Assembly: GCA_024508855.1 (NCBI GenBank)
Contig: JANINJ010000107.1
Location: 248,001 to 312,000, forward strand
DNA length: 64,000 bases
Reading direction: 5' to 3'
Source of the DNA: Xanthobacteraceae bacterium
Lineage (GTDB): Bacteria > Pseudomonadota > Alphaproteobacteria > Rhizobiales > Xanthobacteraceae
Shown here: in pieces, positions 16,006 to 25,662 of the stretch
Layout: each line of letters begins with the position of its first letter
Numbering within the stretch: the first letter of the stretch is position 1
Notes under the pieces: generated by a model
Told to the model about the DNA's origin: nothing
Databases searched by the model: none
The model's input: the letters and a program-made list of their open reading frames with translations, nothing else
Program-made: the position numbers and the translations under genes

Positions 16006-17802
16006 TTACTTCGCGTCGGCGCGCTTCGGCGGCGAGGCCGGCCACGACTTGATCAGCGTGTCGTAGTCGACGGTTTCACCCTTCGGCTTCTCGTTCGCCA
16101 GCTTGCGCTGGGGAGCGACGTTGCCGTCCTTCGCCGACTTGTCGTACCAGTATTCGGCGGTCTTCTTCGGATTCAGCTTCGGCCCGCAGGCACCCTGCAC
16201 ACCCGATTTCTCGATACGACCCATGACTTCGTCCTGGGCCGCGGCAAGCGAATCCATCGCCTGCTGCGGTGTCTTGGAACCGGACGAGGCATCGCCGATG
16301 TTCTGCCACCACAATTGCGCGAGCTTCGGATAGTCGGGCACGTTGTTGCCGGTCGGGGTCCATTGCACGCGCGCAGGCGAGCGATAGAACTCGATCAGGC
16401 CGCCGAGCTTGGGCGCACGCTCGGTGAAGCTCTTGTCCCAGATATCCGACTCTCGAATGAAGGTAAGGCCGACATGGCTCTTCTTCAGGCTGACGGTTTT
16501 GGACACCAGGAACTGGAGATAGAGCCACGCAGCCTTGCGGCGCTCGAGCGGGGTCGACTTCAGGAGGGTCAGCGAACCGACGTCCTGATAGCCGAGCTTC
16601 ATGCCGTCCTTCCAGTACGCGCCGTGCGGCGACGGAGCCATGCGCCACTTCGGCGTACCGTCCGCATTCATCACCGGCAGACCGGGCTTCACCATGTCGG
16701 CGGTGAAGGCGGTGTACCAGAAGATCTGCTGGGCGATATTGCCTTGCGACGGCACCGGGCCCGACTCGGAGAAGGTCATGCCTTGCGCCTGCGGCGGGGC
16801 ATATTTCTTCATCCAGTCGAGATATTTGACGATCGAATAGACCGCCGCGGGGCCGTTGACGTCACCGCCGCGCTCGATCGACGAGCCGACCGGACGGCAG
16901 CCTTCCATGCGAATGCCCCATTCGTCGACCGGCAGACCGTTCGGGATGCCCTTGTCACCGCTGCCGGCCATCGACAACCAGGCGTCGGTGAAGCGCCAGC
17001 CGAGCGACGGATCCTTCTTGCCGTAATCCATGTGGCCATAGACTTTGACGCCGTTGATTTCCTTGACGTCATTAGTGAAGAACTCGGCGATGTCCTCATA
17101 GGCGGACCAGTTCACCGGCACACCGAGATCGTAGCCATACTTGGCTTTGAACTTCGCCTTGAGGTCCGGATTGGTGAACCAGTCGTACCGGAACCAGTAC
17201 AGGTTGGCGAACTGCTGGTCCGGCAACTGATACAGGTGGCCGTTCGGCGCCGTGGTGAAGGACTTGCCGATGAAGTCGTCCACGTCGAGCATCGGATCGG
17301 TGACGTCCTTGCCTTCCTTCGCCATCCAGTCCGTCAGATCGACAGCCTGTCCGTAACGGAAGTGAGTGCCGATGAAGTCGGAGTCGTTGATCCAGCCGTC
17401 GTAGACGTTCTTGCCCGACTGCATCTGGGTTTGGATCTTTTCAACCACGTCGCCTTCCTGGATGACGTCGTGCTTGACCTTGATGCCGGTGATCTCCGTG
17501 AACGCCTTGGCCAAGGTCTTCGATTCGAATTCGTGGGTCGTCAGCGTTTCGGAAACCACATTGATTTCCATTCCCTTGAAGGGCTCGGCGGCTTTGGCAA
17601 ACCACTGCATTTCCTTCAACTGATCCGCCTTCGACAAGGTCGACGGCTGGAATTCGCTGTCGATCCATTTTTGTGCGGTCGCATCGTCCGCGTGCGAGGG
17701 CGCGACCACGGCTATCGACGCGGCGATCATTGCCGCAGCGCTCGTCATCGTCAGAAAGCGAGTCCTCATCGAGAGACTGCTACTGCCTTTCCAGTGTCCC
17801 AT
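16006..17802 (-). CDS. glpV: glycerol ABC transporter substrate-binding protein GlpV
   Basis: A 598-residue periplasmic binding protein of the carbohydrate (family 1) type. The start at MGHWKG is chosen because GGAGGA lies 7 bases upstream; the signal sequence then ends at VVAPSHA before DDATAQK. Phrases such as LTDWMAKEGKDV, FANLYWFRYDWFTNPDLKAKF (quoted as FANLYWFRYDWF) and RRKAAWLYLQFLVSK fit extracellular solute-binding proteins. It is the last gene of the glp operon after glpU, the same order as the characterised Rhizobium glpSTPQUV glycerol transporter. It would deliver glycerol to GlpP/GlpQ. The assignment of glycerol rests on the operon context with GlpD and GlpR. Confidence 0.92.
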   Translation of the reverse strand: MGHWKGSSSLSMRTRFLTMTSAAAMIAASIAVVAPSHADDATAQKWIDSEFQPSTLSKADQLKEMQWFAKAAEPFKGMEINVVSETLTTHEFESKTLAKAFTEITGIKVKHDVIQEGDVVEKIQTQMQSGKNVYDGWINDSDFIGTHFRYGQAVDLTDWMAKEGKDVTDPMLDVDDFIGKSFTTAPNGHLYQLPDQQFANLYWFRYDWFTNPDLKAKFKAKYGYDLGVPVNWSAYEDIAEFFTNDVKEINGVKVYGHMDYGKKDPSLGWRFTDAWLSMAGSGDKGIPNGLPVDEWGIRMEGCRPVGSSIERGGDVNGPAAVYSIVKYLDWMKKYAPPQAQGMTFSESGPVPSQGNIAQQIFWYTAFTADMVKPGLPVMNADGTPKWRMAPSPHGAYWKDGMKLGYQDVGSLTLLKSTPLERRKAAWLYLQFLVSKTVSLKKSHVGLTFIRESDIWDKSFTERAPKLGGLIEFYRSPARVQWTPTGNNVPDYPKLAQLWWQNIGDASSGSKTPQQAMDSLAAAQDEVMGRIEKSGVQGACGPKLNPKKTAEYWYDKSAKDGNVAPQRKLANEKPKGETVDYDTLIKSWPASPPKRADAK

Positions 17803-17872
17803 TTGTTCCTCCGTTGCAGCAATCAAACCCGCGCAAATCCGGTTGATTCCGGAGCCGCGCCTTTTCGCCGAT

Positions 17873-18199
17873 TCAGACGGTTCGAAAAATAATCACCGCC
17901 AGCACAAGCGAAATTCCTGTAGCGATCCACAAGCTCGCCACCTCAATTCCTTCTCCGATCGGAAGCGTCGCAATCGGGTCCGTTCCGACAAATCCAATCC
18001 ACAGCAGGTGAACGACCGCCGCGACAATCAACGAGATAAACAACCGGTCGCCGCGCGTGGTTGGAATACGCAACACCCCGAAGCGTTCAGCCTCCGGATA
18101 GGCGATCGCAAGCCACGTCATCGTCGCCAGCGTCGCGGCGAGCAGCACGAAGAAAATCGCGGTCGGGATCGTCCAGGCCATCCATGCAAAGCTACTCAT
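17873..18199 (-). CDS. glpU: small membrane protein GlpU (DUF2160)
   Basis: A 108-residue DUF2160 protein with three hydrophobic segments: TIPTAIFFVLLAATLATMTWLA (quote TIPTAIFFVLLAATLATM), LFISLIVAAVVHLLWIGFV and VASLWIATGISLVLAVIIF. It sits between the permease gene glpQ and the binding-protein gene glpV, exactly where the small accessory gene glpU lies in the Rhizobium glycerol transport operon. It probably resides in the inner membrane with the transporter; its molecular role is not known. An inverted repeat (18218-18265) separates it from glpQ. Confidence 0.88.
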   Translation of the reverse strand: MSSFAWMAWTIPTAIFFVLLAATLATMTWLAIAYPEAERFGVLRIPTTRGDRLFISLIVAAVVHLLWIGFVGTDPIATLPIGEGIEVASLWIATGISLVLAVIIFRTV

Positions 18200-18217
18200 G
18201 GCTTAATCCTCACGCTT

Positions 18218-18265
18218 GCGCATGATCCGATCCAAAAACCGTTCCTACTTTTCGGGATCATGCGC
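18218..18265. repeat. inverted repeat inside the glp operon
   Basis: GCGCATGATCC (18218-18228) faces GGATCATGCGC (18255-18265) across about 26 bases. I recognise the GCGCATGATC / GATCATGCGC palindrome as a common rhizobial intergenic repeat. In the transcript it would form a hairpin between glpQ and glpU. Confidence 0.75.
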
Positions 18266-18270
18266 CCTCC

Positions 18271-19080
18271 TCACACCCGGCCGAGCGCGAAGCCGCGCGC
18301 GATGTAGTTGCGGACGAACCAGATCACCAACGCACCCGGAATGATCGTCAGGACGCCGGCCGCAGCCAGCAGGCCCCAGTCCATGCCCGCCGCCGACACG
18401 GTACGCGTCATCACCGCGGAAATCGGCTTGGCATCGACGGAGGTCAGCGTACGCGCCAGCAGCAACTCCACCCACGAGAACATGAAGCAGAAGAAGGCGG
18501 CAACGCCGATGCCGCTGGCGATCAACGGCATCAGTATCTTGACGAAGAATTTCGGGAACGAATAGCCGTCGAGGAATGCGGTCTCGTCGATCTCGCGCGG
18601 CACACTGGAGACGAAGCCCTCGAGAATCCACACCGCCAGCGGTACGTTGAAAAGACAGTGCGCCAGCGCCACCGCCCACGGCGTGTCGAACAGGCCGATC
18701 GCTGAATACAAATTGAAGAACGGCAGCGCATAGACCGCCGGGGGCGCCATGCGGTTCGACAGCAGCCAGAAGAACAGATGCTTGTCGCCAAGGAACCGGT
18801 AACGCGAGAAGGCATAGGCAGCCGGAAGCGCGAACGAGATCGAGATGACAGTGTTGATCGCCACATATTTCAGCGAATTGATGTAGCCCGAATACCAGCT
18901 CTCGTCGGTGAAGATATGCATGTAATTGGCGATGGTCGGCTTGTGCGGCCACAGCGTCATGGTAGAGACGATTTCGCCGTTGGTCTTGAAGCTCATGTTG
19001 ACGAGCCAGTAGATCGGCAACAGCAGGAAGATCAGAAACAACGAGAGAATAATGCGACGGCCGGGGATCGAATGCATCAT
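18271..19080 (-). CDS. glpQ: glycerol ABC transporter permease GlpQ
   Basis: A 269-residue inner membrane permease of the MalG/carbohydrate type with six hydrophobic segments, starting at MMHSIPGRRIILSLFLIFLLL. The ATPase-coupling EAA loop is VPREIDETAFLDGYSFPKFF. A conserved MalG-like phrase FLLPIYWLVNMSFKTNGEI appears as LLLPIYWLVNMSFKTNGEI. Its ATG overlaps the glpP stop codon by four bases (ATGA), indicating translational coupling. It forms the channel with GlpP. Confidence 0.94.
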   Translation of the reverse strand: MMHSIPGRRIILSLFLIFLLLPIYWLVNMSFKTNGEIVSTMTLWPHKPTIANYMHIFTDESWYSGYINSLKYVAINTVISISFALPAAYAFSRYRFLGDKHLFFWLLSNRMAPPAVYALPFFNLYSAIGLFDTPWAVALAHCLFNVPLAVWILEGFVSSVPREIDETAFLDGYSFPKFFVKILMPLIASGIGVAAFFCFMFSWVELLLARTLTSVDAKPISAVMTRTVSAAGMDWGLLAAAGVLTIIPGALVIWFVRNYIARGFALGRV

Positions 19081-19978
19081 GCGACTCCCTTGTTGGCTTG
19101 CCGGTCCGCGCCCGCATTGGTCATCACGGTGTAGAACACCCAGCACACGATGATGATGATCAGGTTGTAGACGAGCGACAGCGCGGCCGCCTTGCCGAGA
19201 TCGAACTGCCCGAGCGCGATCTTGACGAGCTCGATCGAAATGAAGGTCGTCGAATTGCCCGGTCCGCCACCGGTCACGACAAACGGCTCGGTGTAGATCA
19301 TGAAACTGTCCATGAACCGCAGCAGCACGGCGATCAGCAGCACCCGATGCAGCTTCGGCAGCTGGATCGCCTTGAACACGGCCCAGCGCGACGCGCCATC
19401 GATCTGCGCCGCCTGATAATAGGCGTCGGGTATCGACTTCAGGCCGGCATAACACAGCAGCGTCACCAGACTGGTCCAGTGCCAGACGTCCATGACCACG
19501 ACGGTCGCCCACGCATCGAAATCGTTGGAGACGTAGTTGTAGTCGAAACCCATATGATTCAGCACGTAACCCAGCAGGCCGATATCGGGCCGACCGAAGA
19601 TCTGCCAGATCGTTCCGACCACGTTCCATGGAATGAGCAGCGGCAACGCCAGGATCACCAGACACGCCGCCACACCCCAGCCCTGGCGCGGCATCGACAA
19701 TGCGACGACGATGCCGAGCGGCACTTCGATGGCCAGAATGATTCCGGAGAACAGCAGATTGCGCCACAACGACGCGAAGAAACGGCTGCCGAGATCGGTC
19801 GAGGGGTCGAGCAGCTCCTTGAACCAGCCGAGGCCGTTCCAGAAGAACTGATTGTTGCCGAACGTATCCTGCACCGAGTAGTTCACCACCGTCATCAGCG
19901 GCAGGATCGCGGAAAACGCCACGATCAAAAATACCGGGAGGACGAGAAGCCAGGCCTTCTGGTTGACGGTCTTGTCCA

Positions 19979-19982
<4 letters not shown>
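19077..19982 (-). CDS. glpP: glycerol ABC transporter permease GlpP
   Basis: A 301-residue MalF-type permease with six hydrophobic segments beginning AWLLVLPVFLIVAFSAILPL. The EAA loop is IPDAYYQAAQIDGASRWAVF, followed by the VLLIAVLLRFMDSFM helix. It overlaps the glpT stop by four bases and the glpQ start by four bases, so glpT-glpP-glpQ are translationally coupled. It partners GlpQ in the inner membrane. Confidence 0.94.
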
Positions 19983-21064
<1,082 letters not shown>

Positions 21065-21074
21065 CCGGTCGACC

Positions 21075-22154
21075 TCACATCGTCGTCGGCGCAGCGACCA
21101 GACGGTCGCTCGCGTCGAAAATGAAAACATCGTTCGGGTCGATCACGGCTTCGAGCGCCTGCCCCGGCAAGAATTCATGCACGCCTTCCAGCACCGCGAC
21201 CCAGTTCGCATTGTCCCGCTTGAAATGGACGAAGCTTTCCGAACCGGTGATCTCGGTGACCGCGACCTCCACCGGGAAGGCATGCTGATCGGCATGTCCT
21301 TTGGTGACGGTCAGTTGATGCGCACGGAAGCCGACGCGATAGGCGCCATCCGCCAGGTTCGCATAGAGCCCGCTGGCCGGCGCCTGCATGCCTTTTTCGT
21401 AGCGCACGGTCTGATGGCTCTTCTCGATGCCGACGAGATTGAGCGGCGGATCGGAGAACACCTGCGCCACCCGCAGCGTATCGGGGCGACGGTAGACTTT
21501 CGGCGTCTCGCCCGCCTGCAGTGCCTCGCCTTCCCACATGCAGATGGTGCGGCCGCCGAGCAGCAGCGCTTCGGAGGGCTCGGTAGTGGCGTAAACGAAG
21601 ATCGCGCCGGAAGCCTCGAAGATGCGCGGCAATTCTGCGCGCAACTCCTCGCGCAATTTGTAATCAAGGTTCGCCAGCGGCTCGTCGAGCAGCACGAGAT
21701 CCGCGCCCTTCACCAGCGCCCGCGCCATCGCGGTGCGTTGCTGCTGGCCGCCGGACAATTGCAGCGGCGTGCGGTCGAGATAGGGTTGCAGCTTGAGAAG
21801 CTGCGCCGCTTCCTGCACGCGATGCTCGATCTCGTCGCGGGATTTGCCCTGTACCCGAAGCGGCGACGCGATGTTCTCGTACACGCTCAGCGACGGATAA
21901 TTGATGAACTGCTGATACACCATCGCGACCGAACGGCGACGCACATCGATTCCAGTCACGTCCTTGCCGTCGACCAGCACCCGCCCCTGCGTCGGCTTGT
22001 CGAGGCCGGCCAAGAGCCGCATGATCGAGGTCTTTCCGGACAGCGTCGGTCCCAGCAGCACGCTCAAGGTGCCGCGCTCGAGCGTCAACGACACGTCGCG
22101 AATGGCGGGAACGCCGTCGATGCTGCGGCTGACGTTCTCCAGAGCTACGGTCAT
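21075..22154 (-). CDS. glpS: glycerol ABC transporter ATPase GlpS (H-loop His absent)
   Basis: A 359-residue ABC ATPase starting at MTVALENVSRS, coupled to glpD by a four-base ATGA overlap. Walker A is the variant GPTLSGKT (35-42), the Q-loop MVYQQF, the signature canonical LQLSGGQQQR and Walker B LVLLDEPLANLD. At the switch position the usual THDQxEAL is TTEPSEAL, so the H-loop His that positions gamma-phosphate is Thr. It also has a TOBE-like C-terminal domain. It is expected to pair with GlpT rather than with itself. Confidence 0.93.
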   Translation of the reverse strand: MTVALENVSRSIDGVPAIRDVSLTLERGTLSVLLGPTLSGKTSIMRLLAGLDKPTQGRVLVDGKDVTGIDVRRRSVAMVYQQFINYPSLSVYENIASPLRVQGKSRDEIEHRVQEAAQLLKLQPYLDRTPLQLSGGQQQRTAMARALVKGADLVLLDEPLANLDYKLREELRAELPRIFEASGAIFVYATTEPSEALLLGGRTICMWEGEALQAGETPKVYRRPDTLRVAQVFSDPPLNLVGIEKSHQTVRYEKGMQAPASGLYANLADGAYRVGFRAHQLTVTKGHADQHAFPVEVAVTEITGSESFVHFKRDNANWVAVLEGVHEFLPGQALEAVIDPNDVFIFDASDRLVAAPTTM

Positions 22155-23761
22155 GTCCGCCTCCCCGCTTCCTGCAAGGGGCGATCCGCTTGCGTGCGAT
22201 GGTCGATCATCCACGCATCGAGCGCAGCGACCTCGGCAGCAGACAAACGAAGCCCCAGCTTGGAGCGCCGCCACACCACGTCGTCGGCGGTGCGCGCCCA
22301 TTCGTTTGCCATCAGATACCGAACCTCGCGCTCGGTCAAAGTGGCTCCGAAGGATTGACCGAGATCGGCCATCGAGGCCGCAAGCCCAAGGCATTTGCGC
22401 GCACGCGTGCCATACGCGTGCGCCAGGCGATTGGCATGTACTTCCGTCAGGAATGGATACTGGCGCCGCAGCTCCACGGTCAGCGCGGGGATCGCAGAAA
22501 CATCGAGATCGCCGCCGGGCAGCGGCGCATCGGCAGTCCAGCCCTCTTTCGCCTTGGTGCCATGAAGGTAAGGCGCGATCCGCTCGAGCGCCTCTTCGGC
22601 AAGCCGCCGGTGCGTCGTGATCTTGCCGCCGTAGATCGACAATAGCGGCGTGCCGCCGGGCAGATCGAGTTCAAGCACATATTCGCGCGTCGCCGCCTTG
22701 GCCTCGCTGGCACCGTCGTCATAGAGCGGCCGCACGCCGGCATAGGTCCACACGATGTCCGCCGGCGTGACCGGTTTGGCGAGATAGGCGCTGACGGATT
22801 CGCACAGATAGGCGATTTCCTCGGGCGTCGCTTTCACCTTCGCCGGATCGCCTTCGTAATCGCGATCGGTGGTGCCGATCAGGGTGAAGTCGTCCTGATA
22901 GGGAATGACGAAAATGATCCGGCCATCGCTGTTCTGGAACATGTAGGCGCGATCGTGCGCATAGAGTTTTGGAACGACGATGTGCGATCCCTGCACCAGA
23001 CGCACCTTGGCTTTGGCGTTGACCCCGGCGCCGCGGGACAGCACGTCCTCCACCCACGGCCCCGCCGCGTTCACCAGCGTCCGCGCCTGAATGACTTCGC
23101 GCGCGCCGGTGTCCTTGTCTTCGGTCGTCACCTGCCAGACGCCGTCGACCTGCCGGATGTCGACTGCGCGGATCCGGGTGCGGATCACCGCACCGCGATC
23201 CGCCGCATCGCGCGCCGTCAGCACCACCAGCCGTGCGTCATCCACGAAGCAATCGGAATATTCGAAACCGCGCGTGAAGCGCCCCGGGATCAGCGGCTTG
23301 CCGACCTCGTCATGCGCCAGATCGACCGTGCGCGCCGGCGGCAGCAATTTGCGCCCGCCGATATGGTCGTAAAGAAACAGCCCGAGCCGCAACAGCCAGG
23401 CCGGACGAAGCCCGCTGTGATGAGGCAAGACGAAGCGCAGCGGGCGAATGATATGCGGCGCGATCTGCCAGAGGATTTCCCGCTCGATCAGCGCCTCGCG
23501 GACCAGCCGGAACTCGTAGTATTCGAGATAGCGCAGCCCGCCATGGACGAGCTTCGTCGACCAGGACGAGGTCCCGCTGGCCAGATCGTTCATTTCACAA
23601 AGGAAAACGGAATTCCCGCGTCCGGCAGCATCGCGCGCGATGCCACAACCGTTAACGCCGCCGCCAATAATTGCGAGGTCGAAAACCTGACCCAAGAGCC
23701 GCTTCCCCACCCGTTTTGAGCGACGCCGCCAGCGCCGTTCAAGCATCCGTTTGATCGCCAT
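22151..23761 (-). CDS. glpD: glycerol-3-phosphate dehydrogenase, FAD-dependent
   Basis: A protein of up to 536 residues that oxidises sn-glycerol 3-phosphate to dihydroxyacetone phosphate and passes electrons to quinone at the inner membrane. The FAD site IIGGGVNGCGIARDAAGRG starts about residue 31. Other landmarks are STKLVHGGLRYLEYYEF, VNAAGPWVEDV, IGTTDRDYEGDP, VWTYAGVRPLYDD and LSIYGGKITTHR, all typical of GlpD. The first 27 residues are basic and unlike the family, so the real start may be a later GTG or TTG codon; no good ribosome site is seen at 23761. It heads the glycerol operon, directly before glpS. A glycerol kinase gene is not in the window. Confidence 0.95.
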   Translation of the reverse strand: MAIKRMLERRWRRRSKRVGKRLLGQVFDLAIIGGGVNGCGIARDAAGRGNSVFLCEMNDLASGTSSWSTKLVHGGLRYLEYYEFRLVREALIEREILWQIAPHIIRPLRFVLPHHSGLRPAWLLRLGLFLYDHIGGRKLLPPARTVDLAHDEVGKPLIPGRFTRGFEYSDCFVDDARLVVLTARDAADRGAVIRTRIRAVDIRQVDGVWQVTTEDKDTGAREVIQARTLVNAAGPWVEDVLSRGAGVNAKAKVRLVQGSHIVVPKLYAHDRAYMFQNSDGRIIFVIPYQDDFTLIGTTDRDYEGDPAKVKATPEEIAYLCESVSAYLAKPVTPADIVWTYAGVRPLYDDGASEAKAATREYVLELDLPGGTPLLSIYGGKITTHRRLAEEALERIAPYLHGTKAKEGWTADAPLPGGDLDVSAIPALTVELRRQYPFLTEVHANRLAHAYGTRARKCLGLAASMADLGQSFGATLTEREVRYLMANEWARTADDVVWRRSKLGLRLSAAEVAALDAWMIDHRTQADRPLQEAGRRT

Positions 23762-23779
23762 TTCAGTTTTAGCGATTTT

Positions 23780-23816
23780 CTTTCGTATCGGATTAAATCA
23801 CAACCAAAAACGAAAG
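23780..23816. promoter_or_regulatory. possible GlpR operator upstream of glpD
   Basis: CTTTCG (23780-23785) and CGAAAG (23811-23816) form a spaced inverted repeat in the 118-base gap between glpR and glpD. DeoR-family regulators often bind TTTCG-type half-sites. This is the only such symmetry I could see in the gap. Confidence 0.35.
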
Positions 23817-23879
23817 CAAGAGGGAAAGCATAAGGAAGTCCGCCAGGAAGGCGGATGGGAGAAAGCCGTTAATCCGGGA

Positions 23880-24698
23880 TCAGAGGTCGTCTTCCTGACC
23901 GGCATCGGAGCCGTCTCGGCCATTGGCCGAGCCGCCCAATGCCTCGATCACCTGAATGTCGCGCTCCTGACAGATCTTCTGCAGGCTGGCCGGCAGCGCG
24001 GCGTCGGTGACAAACGTCTGAATCTGGCTGATATGGCCGATGCGCACCGGCGCACTGCGCCGCAGCTTGGTGCTGTCCGCCACCAGCATCACGCTTCGCG
24101 CGTTGGCGATGATCGCTTGCGCCGCCTGCACCTCGCGATAGTCGAAGTCGAGCAGCGCGCCATCCTCATCGATCGCCGATGCGCCGATGATTCCATAATC
24201 GACCTTGAACTGGCCGATCAGGTCGTTGGCGGTGGAGCCGATCACCGCGCCGTCGGCCCGGCGCACATTGCCGCCCGCCACGATCACTTCGATGCGGGGA
24301 TGGCGATAGAGTTGCATCGCGACGTTGAGATTGTTGGTGATGACCAGCAGGTCTTCGTGCGAGGTAAGAGCGCTCGCGACTTCCTCCGTCGTGGTTCCGA
24401 TATTGATGAAAAGCGAGCATCCGTTGGGAATCTGCGCCGCCGCCGCCGCACCGATCGCCTTCTTTTCATCGGCGGCGACGAACCGCCGGGCTTCGTAAGC
24501 CAGATTTTCGACGCCGGACGCGATGATCGCGCCGCCGTGAATGCGCGTCAGCGAACGGTTGTCGCAGAGGTCGTTGAGGTCCTTGCGAATCGTTTGCGCC
24601 GAAACCTCGAAACGCCGCGCCAGATCCTCCACCGTGACCCGGCCCGACGTCCGCGCGATATTAAGGATTTCAGATTGGCGATGGCTGATTGCGGTCAC
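23880..24698 (-). CDS. glpR: DeoR-family transcriptional regulator GlpR
   Basis: A 272-residue DeoR/GlpR repressor. Residues 6-60 are the DNA-binding winged helix (SHRQSEILNIARTSGRVTVE, then LARRFEVSAQTIRKDLNDLC, then IHGGAI). The effector domain is the DeoRC fold with GTTTEEVASAL, VAGGNVRRADGAVIGSTA and a late VADSTKL block, which in E. coli GlpR binds glycerol 3-phosphate. It lies 118 bases upstream of glpD on the same strand and most likely represses the glp operon. Confidence 0.93.
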   Translation of the reverse strand: MTAISHRQSEILNIARTSGRVTVEDLARRFEVSAQTIRKDLNDLCDNRSLTRIHGGAIIASGVENLAYEARRFVAADEKKAIGAAAAAQIPNGCSLFINIGTTTEEVASALTSHEDLLVITNNLNVAMQLYRHPRIEVIVAGGNVRRADGAVIGSTANDLIGQFKVDYGIIGASAIDEDGALLDFDYREVQAAQAIIANARSVMLVADSTKLRRSAPVRIGHISQIQTFVTDAALPASLQKICQERDIQVIEALGGSANGRDGSDAGQEDDL

Positions 24699-24800
24699 GA
24701 TCTCACCTCAAGGCGTCAACTTGCCTCATGGTGATAGCGTTGCGCGTTACGGTCAACGGCACAGATGGCCCGGCGCGGCGACGCGCGCCGGACGATCGGG

Positions 24801-25001
24801 TCAGAGAACGCCGGCAGCTTTGGAATCAGGCCGTTCGGCCAGTTGCGAGGCGGCGCGTTGCGCCGCGCCGGCGTCGCGAAACACCTGTCCCTCGAGAGGA
24901 AAGAACGGCTGGCTCGCCGCGAAGAACCGAAAGCCTGCTCGATCCCGGACGACGATTCCCGCCGCCTCGGAACTGACCTCGATGATATACGTGTCTGACA
25001 T
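24801..25001 (-). CDS. small conserved protein of unknown function
   Basis: A 66-residue protein starting MSDTYIIEVSSEAAGIVVRD; the upstream Met at 25040 is less likely because the conserved part begins at MSDTYIIEV. It continues AGFRFFAASQPFFPLEGQVF and ends in an Ala-rich helix. Similar small proteins (YIIEV, AGIVVRD, FRFFA, LEG, RAA) occur in Bradyrhizobium as I remember, without a function. It has no signal peptide or membrane segment and lies between the acyl-CoA thioesterase and glpR, on the same strand. Confidence 0.6.
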   Translation of the reverse strand: MSDTYIIEVSSEAAGIVVRDRAGFRFFAASQPFFPLEGQVFRDAGAAQRAASQLAERPDSKAAGVL

Positions 25002-25213
25002 TGCCGTCGTGCTCGTTATCAAGTCCGGACCGATAACCAAGGCGACTCAAATAGGTTCCTGGCGATTCTAAACATTTGCGTCCCGTTTCGGCGAACGTTT
25101 TCGCAAATATTTGAACAGGGATTCCTTGAGTCGTCTGGTCGTAACGGCAGCAGCCCTATGCGCACCGCACGACGTGGCGATGACAGTTGTCCGACATGGA
25201 GGAACGACTGCGA

Positions 25214-25630
25214 TTATGCCGCAGCAATGGCGCGCGGCCGCCCTTGATCGTCGATGGCGACGTAAGTGAAATTGCCGTCCGTCACCAGAATCGAATGCGT
25301 CTCGTCGCGGCGGATAACCCACGCTTCGATGTGCACCGTGATCGATGTGCGGCCGACCCGCGCGGTGGTGGCATGAACCGAAACCACGTCGCCGATATAG
25401 ACCGGCTTGCGGAAATTCATCGCCTCGATGGCAACCGTGACGGTGCGCGACTTCGCCACCTTGGATGCGTAGATACCGCCGCCGACATCCATCTGACTGA
25501 GCAGCCAGCCGCCGAAGATATCGCCGTTCTGATTGGTATCGGCCGGCATCGCCAGCGTGCGGATCGACAGATCGCCGCAGGGCTCGGTCTCGGTATTCGG
25601 CGGAGCATGAACGGCTTGCGTGTCGGTCAT
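25214..25630 (-). CDS. acyl-CoA thioesterase (hotdog fold, YciA-like)
   Basis: A 138-residue hotdog thioesterase. It has the family phrase TNQNGDIFGGWLLSQMDVGG, with the Asn-x-x-Gly-Asp-x-FGG active-site pattern, followed by VTVAIEAMNFRKPVYIGDVV and VIRRDETHSILVTDGNFTYV. Such enzymes hydrolyse short- to long-chain acyl-CoA to free acid and CoA in the cytoplasm and can relieve acyl-CoA build-up. It lies 32 bases after the FadB-like gene on the same strand, so it likely belongs to that operon. Confidence 0.92.
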   Translation of the reverse strand: MTDTQAVHAPPNTETEPCGDLSIRTLAMPADTNQNGDIFGGWLLSQMDVGGGIYASKVAKSRTVTVAIEAMNFRKPVYIGDVVSVHATTARVGRTSITVHIEAWVIRRDETHSILVTDGNFTYVAIDDQGRPRAIAAA

Positions 25631-25662
25631 AAGGGTCGTTCCCGGGCTGGGTGGATATCACC

